Shown here: positions 21,205 to 30,266 of the stretch, in pieces
Layout: each line of letters opens with the position of its first letter
How positions within the stretch are numbered: position 1 is the first letter of the stretch
From: Sphingomonas sp.
Lineage (GTDB): Bacteria; Pseudomonadota; Alphaproteobacteria; Sphingomonadales; Sphingomonadaceae
Direction: 5' to 3'
DNA length: 35,482 nt
Assembly: GCF_030145815.1 (NCBI RefSeq)
Contig: NZ_JAIXHL010000030.1
Span: 1-35,482, forward strand
The notes under the pieces: model-generated
What the model was told of the DNA's origin: nothing
Databases searched by the model: none
What the model saw: the letters and a program-made list of their open reading frames with translations, nothing else
Program-made: the position numbers and the translations under genes

Positions 21205-23171
21205 TGCGTCTGCTCGCGTTGATCCGGGCAATGCTCTCGTTGCGGCTGCTCTCCGCGCTCGCGGCGCTGCTGATCCCTGCTGCGGCAATCGCCGAACCCG
21301 GCGACGTGCAAACCGCATGGCGGCTGCTCGACTATATGGCCGTCGATTATGGCGGCGCGGTCGCCAACGGTCGGATCAAGAGCACGTCGGAATATGCCGA
21401 GATGACGGAGTTCGCCGCGTCGGTCTCGACACGGCTTCAGGGCCTGCCGGCGAAGCCGGAGCGTCAAGCCCTCATCCAGCGGGCTGCCAACCTCCAGGCG
21501 GTGATCGCGGAAAAGGGACCGACTGAACAGGTGGCAACATTGGCGCACGGGCTCGCGGCCGATCTGTTGCGCGCCTACCCGGTGCCGCTCGCGCCCGATA
21601 AGGCTCCGAACCTCGTCTCCAGCGATGCACTGTTCCGACAATCCTGCGCGTCCTGCCACGGGATGACGGGCAACGGCCGTGGCCCTGACGCCGCCAAGCT
21701 CGCTACGCCCCCGATTGCTTTCACCGATGCCGAGCGCGCGCGCCAGCGCAGCGTGTTCGCGCTCTATCAGGTGGTGACGCAAGGCATCGACGGGACCGCG
21801 ATGCAGAGCTTCGCCGATCTGCCCAACGATCAGCGCTGGGCGTTAGCATTCCGAGCCGGGAGCTTCGCCTTCACGGATGCGCAGGCGCGCGAAGGCGAGC
21901 GGCTTTGGAAATCCGACCCGACCCTTCGCCGGCGCATTCCGGACCTGAAAACCCTGGTCGCGCTCACCCCGGCCGCGCTCGGCGCGGCGATCGGCGACGC
22001 CAAGGCTGACCCAGTGCTCGCGTTCCTGCGTCGTCATCCCGAACAGGTGATACAACAGGCTCCCGGCTCGCTCGCGGTCGCCCGCGCCAAACTCGCCGAA
22101 AGCGTGGCGGCTGCGCGGCGCGGCGATGCGCGCATGGCGAAAGAGCTGGCGCTGTCGGCCTATCTCGATGGGTTCGAGCCGATCGAGCCAACACTCACCG
22201 CGCGCGACGCGACGCTGATGGGTCGAATCGAGGGCGCGATGGGGGAGTTCCGCGCCTCGATCGACCGGGGCGCGTCGCCCGATGATCTCGCGGAGAAGGT
22301 CGCAGTACTGGGCGGCCTTTTCGACGATGCGGAAGCGGCGCTCGCGCCTGATGCCGCCACCGAAGCGTCCACGTTCCTGGGCGCGTTCACGATCCTGCTG
22401 CGTGAAGGGCTCGAAGCCCTGCTCATCGTTGTCGCCATGATCGCGTTCCTGCGTAAAGCCGAGCGCGGCGAGGCGCTGCGGTACGTGCATGGCGGCTGGG
22501 TCAGCGCGATCATCGCGGGCGGGATCACCTGGGCGGTCGCCACCTATGCGATCGGGATCAGCGGTGCGAGCCGGGAGCTGACGGAAGGGTTTGGCTCGCT
22601 GTTCGCCGCGGTCGTGCTGCTCTCGGTCGGGATTTGGATGCACGGCAAGGCGCAGGCCGATCAGTGGCAGCGCTATATTCGCGAGAAGATGTCGCGGGCG
22701 CTCTCGGGCGGGTCGGGCTGGTTCCTGTTCGGGCTGGCGTTCGTCGTAGTTTATCGCGAGGTCTTCGAGACGATCCTGTTCTATGCCGCGCTTTCGGCGC
22801 AAGGTGACAACGGGATGCTTCTCGCGGGGGCCGGGTCGGCGATTGGACTGCTCAGCCTGATCGCTTGGGCCATGCTTCGCTACAGTCGCAAGCTGCCGAT
22901 CGCGCAGTTCTTCCGCTATAGCTCCTGGCTCATGGCGGTCCTGACCGTCGTGCTGGCGGGTAAAGGCGTCGCCGCGCTCCAGGAAGCCGGCCTTATCAAC
23001 ATCGCACCGCTCGCGGACGTGCCACGGCTGTCGATGCTCGGCGTGTTTCCCACTTGGCAATCGGTGCTGGCGCAACTCCTGATGGCGGTCGCCATTGCGG
23101 TCGGGTTCGCCTGGAACGGGCGCGACCGATCCCGCTCGGGTTCCGGCTCAGTGACCCTTGGTTCGAATTAG
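21204..23171 (+). CDS. Cytochrome c-FTR1 family permease (PbrT-like)
   Basis: This 655-residue protein begins with GTG 21204, coupled to the CDF stop. A signal peptide (ALAALLIPAAAIAE) precedes a periplasmic domain with a haem c motif, CASCH, at 148-152. Helical periplasmic sequence leads to an FTR1 permease domain (about 385-640) with REGLE at 400-404 and REVFE at 518-522, the two paired Arg-Glu metal motifs of the family. In the iron-lead transporter group this fusion is seen in PbrT, which takes up Pb(II). Location behind a PbrR-like regulator fits that group. Iron uptake is the other possibility. Confidence 0.9.
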   Translation: MRLLALIRAMLSLRLLSALAALLIPAAAIAEPGDVQTAWRLLDYMAVDYGGAVANGRIKSTSEYAEMTEFAASVSTRLQGLPAKPERQALIQRAANLQAVIAEKGPTEQVATLAHGLAADLLRAYPVPLAPDKAPNLVSSDALFRQSCASCHGMTGNGRGPDAAKLATPPIAFTDAERARQRSVFALYQVVTQGIDGTAMQSFADLPNDQRWALAFRAGSFAFTDAQAREGERLWKSDPTLRRRIPDLKTLVALTPAALGAAIGDAKADPVLAFLRRHPEQVIQQAPGSLAVARAKLAESVAAARRGDARMAKELALSAYLDGFEPIEPTLTARDATLMGRIEGAMGEFRASIDRGASPDDLAEKVAVLGGLFDDAEAALAPDAATEASTFLGAFTILLREGLEALLIVVAMIAFLRKAERGEALRYVHGGWVSAIIAGGITWAVATYAIGISGASRELTEGFGSLFAAVVLLSVGIWMHGKAQADQWQRYIREKMSRALSGGSGWFLFGLAFVVVYREVFETILFYAALSAQGDNGMLLAGAGSAIGLLSLIAWAMLRYSRKLPIAQFFRYSSWLMAVLTVVLAGKGVAALQEAGLINIAPLADVPRLSMLGVFPTWQSVLAQLLMAVAIAVGFAWNGRDRSRSGSGSVTLGSN

Positions 23172-23211
23172 TGCAATGACATGAAAACCCTTCCGTGATA
23201 GAGGCAAGCTA

Positions 23212-23541
23212 GTGCGAGCCTTTTTGCCTTTCCTGACATGCCTGATGCTGGTCCTGACCAGCTTCTCCGGCATGGCCCATGCCGCCGATCTGGCGGGGGG
23301 AAGCATCGCGGGCGTTGAGTTCACGGTCCATACCGCCGGTGACATCGATCAGGTGCCATCGGACTCGGACAAGAATGTCCCGCATCATCACAATTATTGT
23401 CACGGACACGACGTCGGCGCGCCTGCGCGCACGACGATGGAATATACCCCCGTCCTCACAGTGCCCAAGCCGACAATCTCCGCCTCTGCGTCGCTCGACG
23501 GCCGCACCGGCATGGTCCATTTGAGGCCCCCCCAAGCCTGA
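23212..23541 (+). CDS. CzcI-like periplasmic metal-binding protein
   Basis: This 109-residue protein starts at GTG 23212, with GAGG upstream. A signal peptide (FLPFLTCLMLVLTSFSGMAHA) is followed by a mature part with HHHNYCHGHD near residue 60, a His/Cys cluster suited to Zn, Co or Cd. Small His-rich secreted proteins (CzcI type) commonly precede czcC in Proteobacteria, where they modulate efflux. The assignment rests on size, signal peptide and position. The C-terminus, MVHLRPPQA, is short and shows no domain. Confidence 0.65.
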   Translation: MRAFLPFLTCLMLVLTSFSGMAHAADLAGGSIAGVEFTVHTAGDIDQVPSDSDKNVPHHHNYCHGHDVGAPARTTMEYTPVLTVPKPTISASASLDGRTGMVHLRPPQA

Positions 23542-23601
23542 CGTCCGATTTGGGCGTGCGTTGGCGCGCCCCTGTCGATCATCGTCAGGAGTCCTATTTT
23601 C

Positions 23602-24879
23602 ATGAATCGTATCCTCGCGGCCATGCTGGCCGCAGCGTCTTGCGCCACGATGGCGCAGGCGCAGGTCGGACCGTCCGCGCCTGTTGCGCAGGATGCGCCG
23701 GTCTACACGCTTGACCAAGCGGTCAGTGCAGCGGGCGGTTCGGCCCCTGCTGCGGAAGCGGCGACAGCTGGAATCGACGCGGCCCGTGCAGGTCGCACAG
23801 TCGCCGGCTTGCGGCCCAATCCGGTGGTTCAAGGCCAAGTCGAGAATGTCATCGGCTCCGGGCCGTATCGGGGGGTCCGCAGCGCGGAAACCACGGTCGG
23901 CTTTGCGATCCCGATCGAGCTAGGCGGCAAGCGCGGCGCCCGCGTCGCGGTCGCCAATGCGCAATTGTCCCGGGCCGAGATCCAGGCCGCGATCATCGCG
24001 GCGGATGTCCGGCTTCAGGTAACGCAGCTCTATGTCGAAGCGGTCGCGGCCGATCGCCGGGTAATGACAGCCCGCGATCAGGCCCGGATCGCCAGCGATG
24101 CGCTGCGGGCCGCGAGCGTTCGCGTGCAGGCAGGGCGGGCATCGCCACTCGAGCAACAGCGCGCGGATGTCGCGCGTATCAATGCCGACGCCAATGTGGA
24201 GCGGCAGCTTCGCTTGGCCGAGGCGGCCCGCGCCAATCTGGCGCGTCGGATCGGACGGCCGATCGACGGCCTGCTCGATGACACGCTGCTCGATCGCCTT
24301 CCCGATGTGAACGTCTATGGGCCGTTGGCACCGGTCAACACGACCGGCACACTCGCGCTGGCGGCAGCCAACGCGGATTTCTCCATTGCCGAAGCCGGCG
24401 TGCGGCTCGCGCGCGCCAATCGCGTGCCTGACCTGAACGTCGGGCCGTCGATCCGCCGCCTGGAAGCGACCAACGACATGGCGGCGGTGTTCAGCGTGTC
24501 GATCCCGATCCCGGTGTTCAACAATGGTCGCGCCGCGATTGCGCAGGCGACCGCGCAGCGGACCCAGGCGGATGCGCAGCGCCGCGTGACCGCGCTCGAC
24601 ATCGAACAGGCGATCACGGACGCGCAGGCGCAGGCGGCCAATGCCGCAACGACGGCTCGTGCGGCGTCGGGGCCGGCGCTGGCGGCTGCACAGGAGGCCG
24701 CCCGCATCGCGCGGATCGGCTATCGCGAGGGCAAGTTCGGCCAGCTCGAATTGCTCGATGCTGAACGCACGCTCGCCGAAACGCGGGTCGCCGCGATCGA
24801 CGCGCTTGCCAATTACCAGAATGCCCGCGCGCAAGTGGAGCGACTGACCGCTCGTGCGCCCAATGGGGGGAATCAGTGA
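23602..24879 (+). CDS. czcC: CzcC-like outer-membrane factor
   Basis: This 425-residue TolC-family protein forms the outer-membrane channel of the tripartite metal efflux pump. A signal peptide ending AQA (about residue 21) is followed by two repeats of paired long helices and beta segments: LDQAVSAAGGSAPAAEAATAGIDAARAG, and later AYREGKFG-like IGYREGKFGQLELLDAERTLAETR, which is the standard end of the second repeat. The stop overlaps the czcB start by one base (TGATG at 24877-24881). Ribosome-binding and order fit one czcCBA operon. Confidence 0.93.
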   Translation: MNRILAAMLAAASCATMAQAQVGPSAPVAQDAPVYTLDQAVSAAGGSAPAAEAATAGIDAARAGRTVAGLRPNPVVQGQVENVIGSGPYRGVRSAETTVGFAIPIELGGKRGARVAVANAQLSRAEIQAAIIAADVRLQVTQLYVEAVAADRRVMTARDQARIASDALRAASVRVQAGRASPLEQQRADVARINADANVERQLRLAEAARANLARRIGRPIDGLLDDTLLDRLPDVNVYGPLAPVNTTGTLALAAANADFSIAEAGVRLARANRVPDLNVGPSIRRLEATNDMAAVFSVSIPIPVFNNGRAAIAQATAQRTQADAQRRVTALDIEQAITDAQAQAANAATTARAASGPALAAAQEAARIARIGYREGKFGQLELLDAERTLAETRVAAIDALANYQNARAQVERLTARAPNGGNQ

Positions 24880-26057
24880 TGAAGAGCTTTTATCTCGCGG
24901 GCGCGGCGTCGCTCGCCCTGCTCTTGGCTGCCTGCGGCGGCAAGGATGGCGGAAACGAGGCAACTGCCGAAGGCGCAGCTGCCAATGAGACGGCAGCGGG
25001 CACGGAAAAGGGCGGTGCTGAAGGCGGTCATGCCGGTGAAGGCGTCGTCACATTGGGTGCCGACCAGATCGCCACAGCGGGCGTCCAGGTCGGACGGCCG
25101 ATCATCGGCGGGGCCGGGACGATCGAGCTGCCCGCGATCATCGAGGGCGACCCACAGGGAACGCAGGTCGTCTCGGCCGCAATTGCGGGACGCGTGGTCG
25201 CGCTCACCCGTAACCTCGGCCAATCGGTCGGACGCGGCCAGACCATTGCGGTCATCGAAAGCCGCGAGGCGGCGCAGATCAAGGGCGAGGTCGAGGCGGC
25301 GCGGGCGCGGCTTCAGCTCGCTAATTCGAACCTCGCGCGCGAACAGCGGCTGTTCGCGCAGAGAGTCTCCCCTGAACAGGATCTGATCGCCGCCCGCACA
25401 GCGGCGACGGAGGCGCGGATCGCCCTGACGCAGGCGCAGAGCATGGTTTCGGCGGCGGGTGTCGGCGGCGGCGGGCTCAACCGGCTCGGCATTGCCGCGC
25501 CGATCTCGGGCCAGATCATTGCGCGCCCCGTGACGCTGGGACAAACGGTCGCGGCGGATGCCGAACTCTATCGCATCGCCAACCTGAGCCAGGTGTCGAT
25601 CGCGCTTAATCTCAAGCCCGAGGATGCGGGCCGGGTGCGTCCCGGCAATACGGTGCTGGTGAAGGCGGCAGGCCGTCAGGCGACCGCCCGCGTGACCTTC
25701 GTGTCGCCGGCGCTTGATCCGCAGACGCGGCTCGTGCCTGCGCTCGCCACCCTCGACAATCGCGGTGGCGAATGGCGGGTCGGCGAGCCTGTGACGGCAG
25801 CCGTGCAGCTCACGGGCAGCGGCGGGAGCGGGGCGGTCCGCGTGCCGACGACGGCGGTCCAGAGTTTCGAGGGCAAGTCGGTCGTGTTCGTGCGCACGCC
25901 CACCGGCTTCAAGGCGACCCCGGTCCAGCTCGGCGATGCGTCGGGCGACACGGTGATCGTCCGGTCGGGCCTGACCGGCAACGAACAGATCGCCACCACC
26001 GGAAGTTTCACGCTCAAGGCCGAGATCGGCAAGGGCGAAGCGAGCCACGAGGATTAA
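24879..26057 (+). CDS. czcB: CzcB-like membrane fusion protein, lipoprotein
   Basis: This 392-residue periplasmic adaptor joins CzcA to CzcC. The start is ATG 24879, although GTG 24876 is in frame; GGGGGG lies upstream. A lipobox LLLAAC places the lipidated Cys at 19. A Gly/Glu/Ala-rich linker follows, then the biotinyl-lipoyl half motifs (AAIAGRVVALTRNLGQSVGRGQTIAVIES and GIAAPISGQIIARPVTLGQTV) flanking a helical hairpin, and a beta-barrel domain (NTVLVKAAGRQATARVTFVSPALDPQTR). The gene leads into czcA after 3 nt. Confidence 0.94.
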   Translation: MKSFYLAGAASLALLLAACGGKDGGNEATAEGAAANETAAGTEKGGAEGGHAGEGVVTLGADQIATAGVQVGRPIIGGAGTIELPAIIEGDPQGTQVVSAAIAGRVVALTRNLGQSVGRGQTIAVIESREAAQIKGEVEAARARLQLANSNLAREQRLFAQRVSPEQDLIAARTAATEARIALTQAQSMVSAAGVGGGGLNRLGIAAPISGQIIARPVTLGQTVAADAELYRIANLSQVSIALNLKPEDAGRVRPGNTVLVKAAGRQATARVTFVSPALDPQTRLVPALATLDNRGGEWRVGEPVTAAVQLTGSGGSGAVRVPTTAVQSFEGKSVVFVRTPTGFKATPVQLGDASGDTVIVRSGLTGNEQIATTGSFTLKAEIGKGEASHED

Positions 26058-26060
26058 GCC

Positions 26061-29000
26061 ATGATCGCCCGTATCGTAACCTGGGCGGTCGAGAAGCGCT
26101 GGCTAGTCCTGCTCCTCACCGTCATCGTCGCCGCCATCGGCGCCTTTTCCCTCTACCGGCTACCGATCGACGCGGTGCCGGACATCACCAACAATCAGGT
26201 CCAGATCAACGTCCGCGCGCCTGCCCTCTCGCCCGAGCTGGTCGAGAAGCAGGTGTCGTTTCCAATCGAAACCGCGCTCGCCGGCACCCCCGGCCTGGAA
26301 TATACGCGCTCGTTGAGCCGCAACGGCTTCGCGCAGATCACGGCGGTCTTTTCGGACGCGACGGACATCTATTTCGCCCGCCAGCAGGTGGGCGAGCGTC
26401 TGCGGGGCGTGCAAGAGAATCTGCCCGACGGCGTGAACCCTGAAATGGGTCCGATCGCGACAGGCCTGGGCGAGGTGTACATGTACACCGTTCGTCTCGA
26501 TCATCGCGAGGACGACAAGCACAAGCCCGGTGAACCGGGCCAACAGCCCGATGGCAGCTACATCACGCCAGAGGGCGAGCGACTGACGACCGAAGAGGAC
26601 AAGGCGACCTACCTGCGCACCGCGCAGGACTGGATCGTGACGCCGCTTCTGAAGACCACACCGGGCCTCGCCGGTGTCGACTCGATTGGCGGTTACGCCA
26701 AGCAGTTCCTCGTCGTGCCCGACGTGCAGAAGCTGGCCTCGCTCGGCATCACGCTGACGGACCTGGGAAATGCGCTGGAGCGCAATAACACCAGCGTCGG
26801 CGGTGGCTTCGTCAATCGCAATGGCGAAGGTCTGGCTGTTCGCTCGGATGCGCTCGTTCGCAATGCCAGCGAGTTGGCCAGGACCGTGATCGCGACACGT
26901 AACGGCGTGCCGATCACGGTCGAACAAGTTGCGACTGTGAAGACGGGTCAGGCGATCCGCATGGGTTCGGCATCGGAGAACGGTACCGAAGTCGTCGTCG
27001 GCACGGCGATCATGCGGATCGGCGAGAACAGCCGCATCGTGTCGACCGCGGTCGCTGAGAAACTGAAGACGATCAACGCTTCGCTGCCTCCTGACGTCGT
27101 AATTCAGCCGGTGCTGAACCGCACCGAGCTGGTCAATTCGACGATCAAGACGGTCGCGAAAAACCTGTCCGAAGGCGCGGTGCTGGTCATCGTCGTGCTC
27201 TTCCTGCTGCTCGGCAACTTCCGTGCGGCCCTGATCGCGGCGTTGGTCATCCCGATCACCATGATGCTGACAGGCTTTGGTATGCTGCGCGCTGGGGTCT
27301 CGGCCAATCTGATGAGCCTTGGGGCTTTGGACTTCGGTCTGATCGTCGACGGCGCCGTCATCATTGTCGAAAACGCGCTGCGCCGGCTTGCCGAGCAACA
27401 GCATCATGAAGGCCGATTGCTCAGCGTCAAGGAACGGCTCGCGACCGTGGCAGCCGCTGCGCGTGAGATGATCCGTCCCTCTGTGTACGGGCAGGCAATC
27501 ATCATCCTCGTCTACGTACCGCTGCTCACGCTGACCGGCGTGGAGGGTAAAACGTTCGGACCGATGGCGCTGACCGTCATCATCGCGCTCGCCTTCGCCT
27601 TCATCCTCTCTCTCACCTTCGTGCCGGCGATGATTGCGATCTGGCTGTCGAAGAAGGTCGAGGAGAAGGACGGCCGCATCATCACGTGGCTGAAGAAGCG
27701 CTACGAACCCGGTCTCGACCGGGCCATGAAGCGCCCGACGCTGACGATCGGTGCGGGTGTGGGAAGCCTTGTGGTGGCGGCGCTTGCTTTCACTACGCTC
27801 GGCTCGGTGTTCCTGCCGCAGCTCGACGAAGGCGATTTGCTGATCCAGTCGCTCCGCATTCCGGCAACGTCGGTCCAGCAGAGCCAGGCGATGCAGGTGC
27901 CGATCGAGCGGATGATGTCGAAGCAGCCGGAGGTGCAATTCGTCTATTCCAAGACGGGCACCGCCGAGCTGGCGGCCGACCCGATGCCGCCGAACGCGAC
28001 CGACATGTTCGTCATCCTGAAGCCGCGCAAGGATTGGCCGGATCCTGAGCTTCCCAAGGAGGAGCTGGTCAGCCGGATCGAGGGTAATCTCGCGAAGATT
28101 CCGGGAAATGCCTACGAGATCACCCAGCCCATCCAGATGCGCTTCAACGAGCTGATCGCCGGCGTGCGCGGCGACATCGCGGTGAAGGTGTTCGGGGACG
28201 ACTTCAACCAGATGAACCGGACGGCCGAGCAAATCGCGGCGGTGCTGCGCAGAACGCAAGGCGCAGCGGACGTGAAGGTGGAGCAGACGACCGGTCTTCC
28301 CATGCTCGACATTCGCGTCAACCGCGACGCGATGGCGCGGTTGGGCGTTACGGCTCAGGATGTGCAGGACACCGTGACTGCGACGATCGGCGGGCGAACA
28401 TCGGGCCAGATCTTCGAGGGCGACCGTCGCTTCCCCGTGGTGATCCGCCTGTCGGAGGCGCAGCGTGCCGACATCGGCCTGCTCCAACAGGTGCAGGTGC
28501 CGGTGGCAGGCGGCGGCTATGTACCGCTGTCCAGCGTCGCCGAGATCAAGGTGGTCGATGGTCCGAACCAGATCAGCCGCGAGAACGGCAAGCGGCGCGT
28601 GGTGGTGCAAGCCAACGTGCGTGGCCGCGACGTCGGATCCGTCGTGGCGGATGCGCAGGCGGCGATCGGCAGCCAACTCCGGCTGCCTGCCGGCACCTAT
28701 CTCGAATGGGGCGGCCAGTTCGAGAACCTCCAATCGGCAAGCGAACGGCTGAAGCTGGTCATTCCGGCTTGCTTCATCTTGATCCTGCTGCTCCTCTACG
28801 GGGCGTTGGGATCGGTCCGCGACGCCGCGATCGTGTTCACCGGCGTGCCTTTCGCGCTGGTGGGCGGCGTCCTGTTGCTGTTCCTGCGGGGCATGGACTT
28901 CTCGATCTCGGCGGCAGTGGGCTTCATCGCCCTCTCGGGCATCGCGGTCCTCAACGGCCTCGTCATGGTCAGCTCGATCCAAGATCTGATCCGATCAGGG

Positions 29001-29306
29001 ATGAGCCGCGAGGAAGCCGCGCATGTTGGCGCGATGCAGCGTCTGCGACCCGTCATCATGACCGCGCTAGTCGCCAGCCTCGGCTTCGTGCCGATGGCGC
29101 TGGGCGAAGGCGCCGGCGCAGAGGTTCAAAAGCCTTTGGCGACGGTCGTCATCGGCGGTCTGATCTCGGCGACGCTTCTTACGCTGTTCGTGCTGCCGAC
29201 ACTCTATGCCCGGTTCGGGCAGAAAGTGATCGAGAAACCCGAGCACTACAATGAGGAGCATGAAGGGGACGACCACGGTCAGACCTTCGTGAACAACTTG
29301 GCCTGA
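26061..29306 (+). CDS. czcA: CzcA-like heavy-metal RND efflux pump
   Basis: This 1081-residue inner-membrane proton antiporter pumps Co, Zn, Cd or Ni through the CzcBC assembly. The usual twelve helices and two large periplasmic loops are present. TM4 carries DFGLIVDGAVIIVEN (Asp424, Asp430, Glu437), the heavy-metal-efflux signature. The start MIARIVTWAVEKRWLV is standard. A 40-residue acidic, His-containing loop (about 145-190, DDKHKPGEPGQQPDGSY) is common in this subgroup. The substrate cannot be fixed from motifs alone; Cd, Zn and Co are likely. Confidence 0.96.
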   Translation: MIARIVTWAVEKRWLVLLLTVIVAAIGAFSLYRLPIDAVPDITNNQVQINVRAPALSPELVEKQVSFPIETALAGTPGLEYTRSLSRNGFAQITAVFSDATDIYFARQQVGERLRGVQENLPDGVNPEMGPIATGLGEVYMYTVRLDHREDDKHKPGEPGQQPDGSYITPEGERLTTEEDKATYLRTAQDWIVTPLLKTTPGLAGVDSIGGYAKQFLVVPDVQKLASLGITLTDLGNALERNNTSVGGGFVNRNGEGLAVRSDALVRNASELARTVIATRNGVPITVEQVATVKTGQAIRMGSASENGTEVVVGTAIMRIGENSRIVSTAVAEKLKTINASLPPDVVIQPVLNRTELVNSTIKTVAKNLSEGAVLVIVVLFLLLGNFRAALIAALVIPITMMLTGFGMLRAGVSANLMSLGALDFGLIVDGAVIIVENALRRLAEQQHHEGRLLSVKERLATVAAAAREMIRPSVYGQAIIILVYVPLLTLTGVEGKTFGPMALTVIIALAFAFILSLTFVPAMIAIWLSKKVEEKDGRIITWLKKRYEPGLDRAMKRPTLTIGAGVGSLVVAALAFTTLGSVFLPQLDEGDLLIQSLRIPATSVQQSQAMQVPIERMMSKQPEVQFVYSKTGTAELAADPMPPNATDMFVILKPRKDWPDPELPKEELVSRIEGNLAKIPGNAYEITQPIQMRFNELIAGVRGDIAVKVFGDDFNQMNRTAEQIAAVLRRTQGAADVKVEQTTGLPMLDIRVNRDAMARLGVTAQDVQDTVTATIGGRTSGQIFEGDRRFPVVIRLSEAQRADIGLLQQVQVPVAGGGYVPLSSVAEIKVVDGPNQISRENGKRRVVVQANVRGRDVGSVVADAQAAIGSQLRLPAGTYLEWGGQFENLQSASERLKLVIPACFILILLLLYGALGSVRDAAIVFTGVPFALVGGVLLLFLRGMDFSISAAVGFIALSGIAVLNGLVMVSSIQDLIRSGMSREEAAHVGAMQRLRPVIMTALVASLGFVPMALGEGAGAEVQKPLATVVIGGLISATLLTLFVLPTLYARFGQKVIEKPEHYNEEHEGDDHGQTFVNNLA

Positions 29307-29310
29307 AGGG

Positions 29311-29341
29311 TGAGCGGGGCGATCCGCGATCGCCCCGCTCA
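29311..29341 (+). terminator. 13-bp perfect hairpin after czcA
   Basis: TGAGCGGGGCGAT and ATCGCCCCGCTCA form a 13-bp perfect stem around CCGCG. No T run follows, so termination may be partial or Rho-assisted; the hairpin may also protect the czc mRNA 3' end. It divides the czc genes from the downstream set and lies 19 nt before the next start. Confidence 0.6.
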
Positions 29342-29359
29342 TCTCTGGGAGATGGGGAT

Positions 29360-29848
29360 ATGCCTCGCACCATAACCAGCTCAATGCTTCACGGCGGGCC
29401 ACTGCGGATCTGGTCGGCGATCACCGATCCGGATCATCGTCGGGCTTGGAGTCCGCTCGTATTCCTCGACAACCCGTGCCAGCTTGGCGAGACGGAATGT
29501 ACCTTCGCGATCCAGGGCATCACCCGACCAATTCGGACGCCAGCACGGATTGATCGATTCGATAAGCCGCACGCCTTCGCTTGGTCCTGCGGCATCCCTT
29601 ATCTGTTCACGCTCGAAGAGCGGTACGAGCTGGCAGGGGACGACGGTGGCACCAGGCTAACACATAGCTGCACGCTGCGCGGGGCGCTGTCTTTGCCGTT
29701 CGCGGCGATGATGTTGCGTCGCCTGCGGTCCCTGATGATCGAGGCTGACGATCGCCTCGCAACCTATCTGCGCTGGCGGGTGGGTCAGCCTGCCCGTGGG
29801 ATCAATCGTCAGCGCGTCCCCTCCCGGTACAGGAGGAAGGCGCGATGA
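29360..29848 (+). CDS. SRPBCC-family (START-like) protein
   Basis: This 162-residue cytoplasmic protein starts at ATG 29360, with GGGAGATGGGGAT upstream. It begins SSMLHGGPLRIWSAITDPDHRRAWSPLV and shows the alternating beta pattern and C-terminal long helix (AMMLRRLRSLMIEADDRLATYLRWRV) of the helix-grip SRPBCC fold, which binds hydrophobic ligands. The closest pattern is the polyketide cyclase/dehydrase-like subgroup. Why it lies in a metal operon is unknown. The stop overlaps the next ATG (ATGA). Confidence 0.78.
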   Translation: MPRTITSSMLHGGPLRIWSAITDPDHRRAWSPLVFLDNPCQLGETECTFAIQGITRPIRTPARIDRFDKPHAFAWSCGIPYLFTLEERYELAGDDGGTRLTHSCTLRGALSLPFAAMMLRRLRSLMIEADDRLATYLRWRVGQPARGINRQRVPSRYRRKAR

Positions 29849-30219
29849 CGCCGTTGAAGCGGGTTCTGCCCGCCCTCATCCTCGTTATCGGGCTGGCGGC
29901 TTGCACGGAAAGCAAGCCGCCAGCCCCGCCAACGGAGCAGCAAATCCATTCGTCCGACAGCGCCGTGGCGACCGGGGAAATGGGGCGCCATCCCTATCGC
30001 TGTTCCGACGGGGAACCGCTGTTCGTCGATTACAAGGACAACGGCCTGCAGATCGATTTGCGGCGCTCCAACGGGGGACCGCCGATGATGCTGACCGCGC
30101 CAGCGCAGGGCCTGCAATATGTCGGCGAAACAGCCACCGCGACCTTCAAGGGGTCGCAGCTCACCATCGTGGAAGGCGATGGCCGTACCCGGATCTGCGA
30201 GCGGGAAGGCACGCGATGA
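29845..30219 (+). CDS. MliC-like lipoprotein 1
   Basis: This 124-residue lipoprotein has the lipobox GLAAC with Cys20. The mature part has YRCSDGEPLFVDYKDNGL, then LTAPAQGLQYVGETATATFKG and a terminal RICER. The paired cysteines, the C.DG.....Y opening and the central GLQY.G segment resemble the MliC C-type lysozyme inhibitor fold. Function as an inhibitor is unproven; the second cysteine and position in a metal operon also allow metal binding. It is coupled at both ends. Confidence 0.7.
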   Translation: MTPLKRVLPALILVIGLAACTESKPPAPPTEQQIHSSDSAVATGEMGRHPYRCSDGEPLFVDYKDNGLQIDLRRSNGGPPMMLTAPAQGLQYVGETATATFKGSQLTIVEGDGRTRICEREGTR

Positions 30220-30266
30220 ACTGCCCTGCCTTCGAACGCCACAGGGCGCTTCGTCGGAAGAGACCG

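Noticed and set aside
26490..26640. An unusual inserted loop in CzcA
   Set aside because: A similar acidic loop with a DGSY/TPEGE pattern is common in this CzcA subgroup, so it is not specific to this protein.
26160..28982. A 940-residue open frame on the minus strand opposite czcA
   Set aside because: It is a codon-bias shadow of czcA. The product is a charged, His/Arg/Asp-rich sequence with no fold, and czcA is clearly the real gene.
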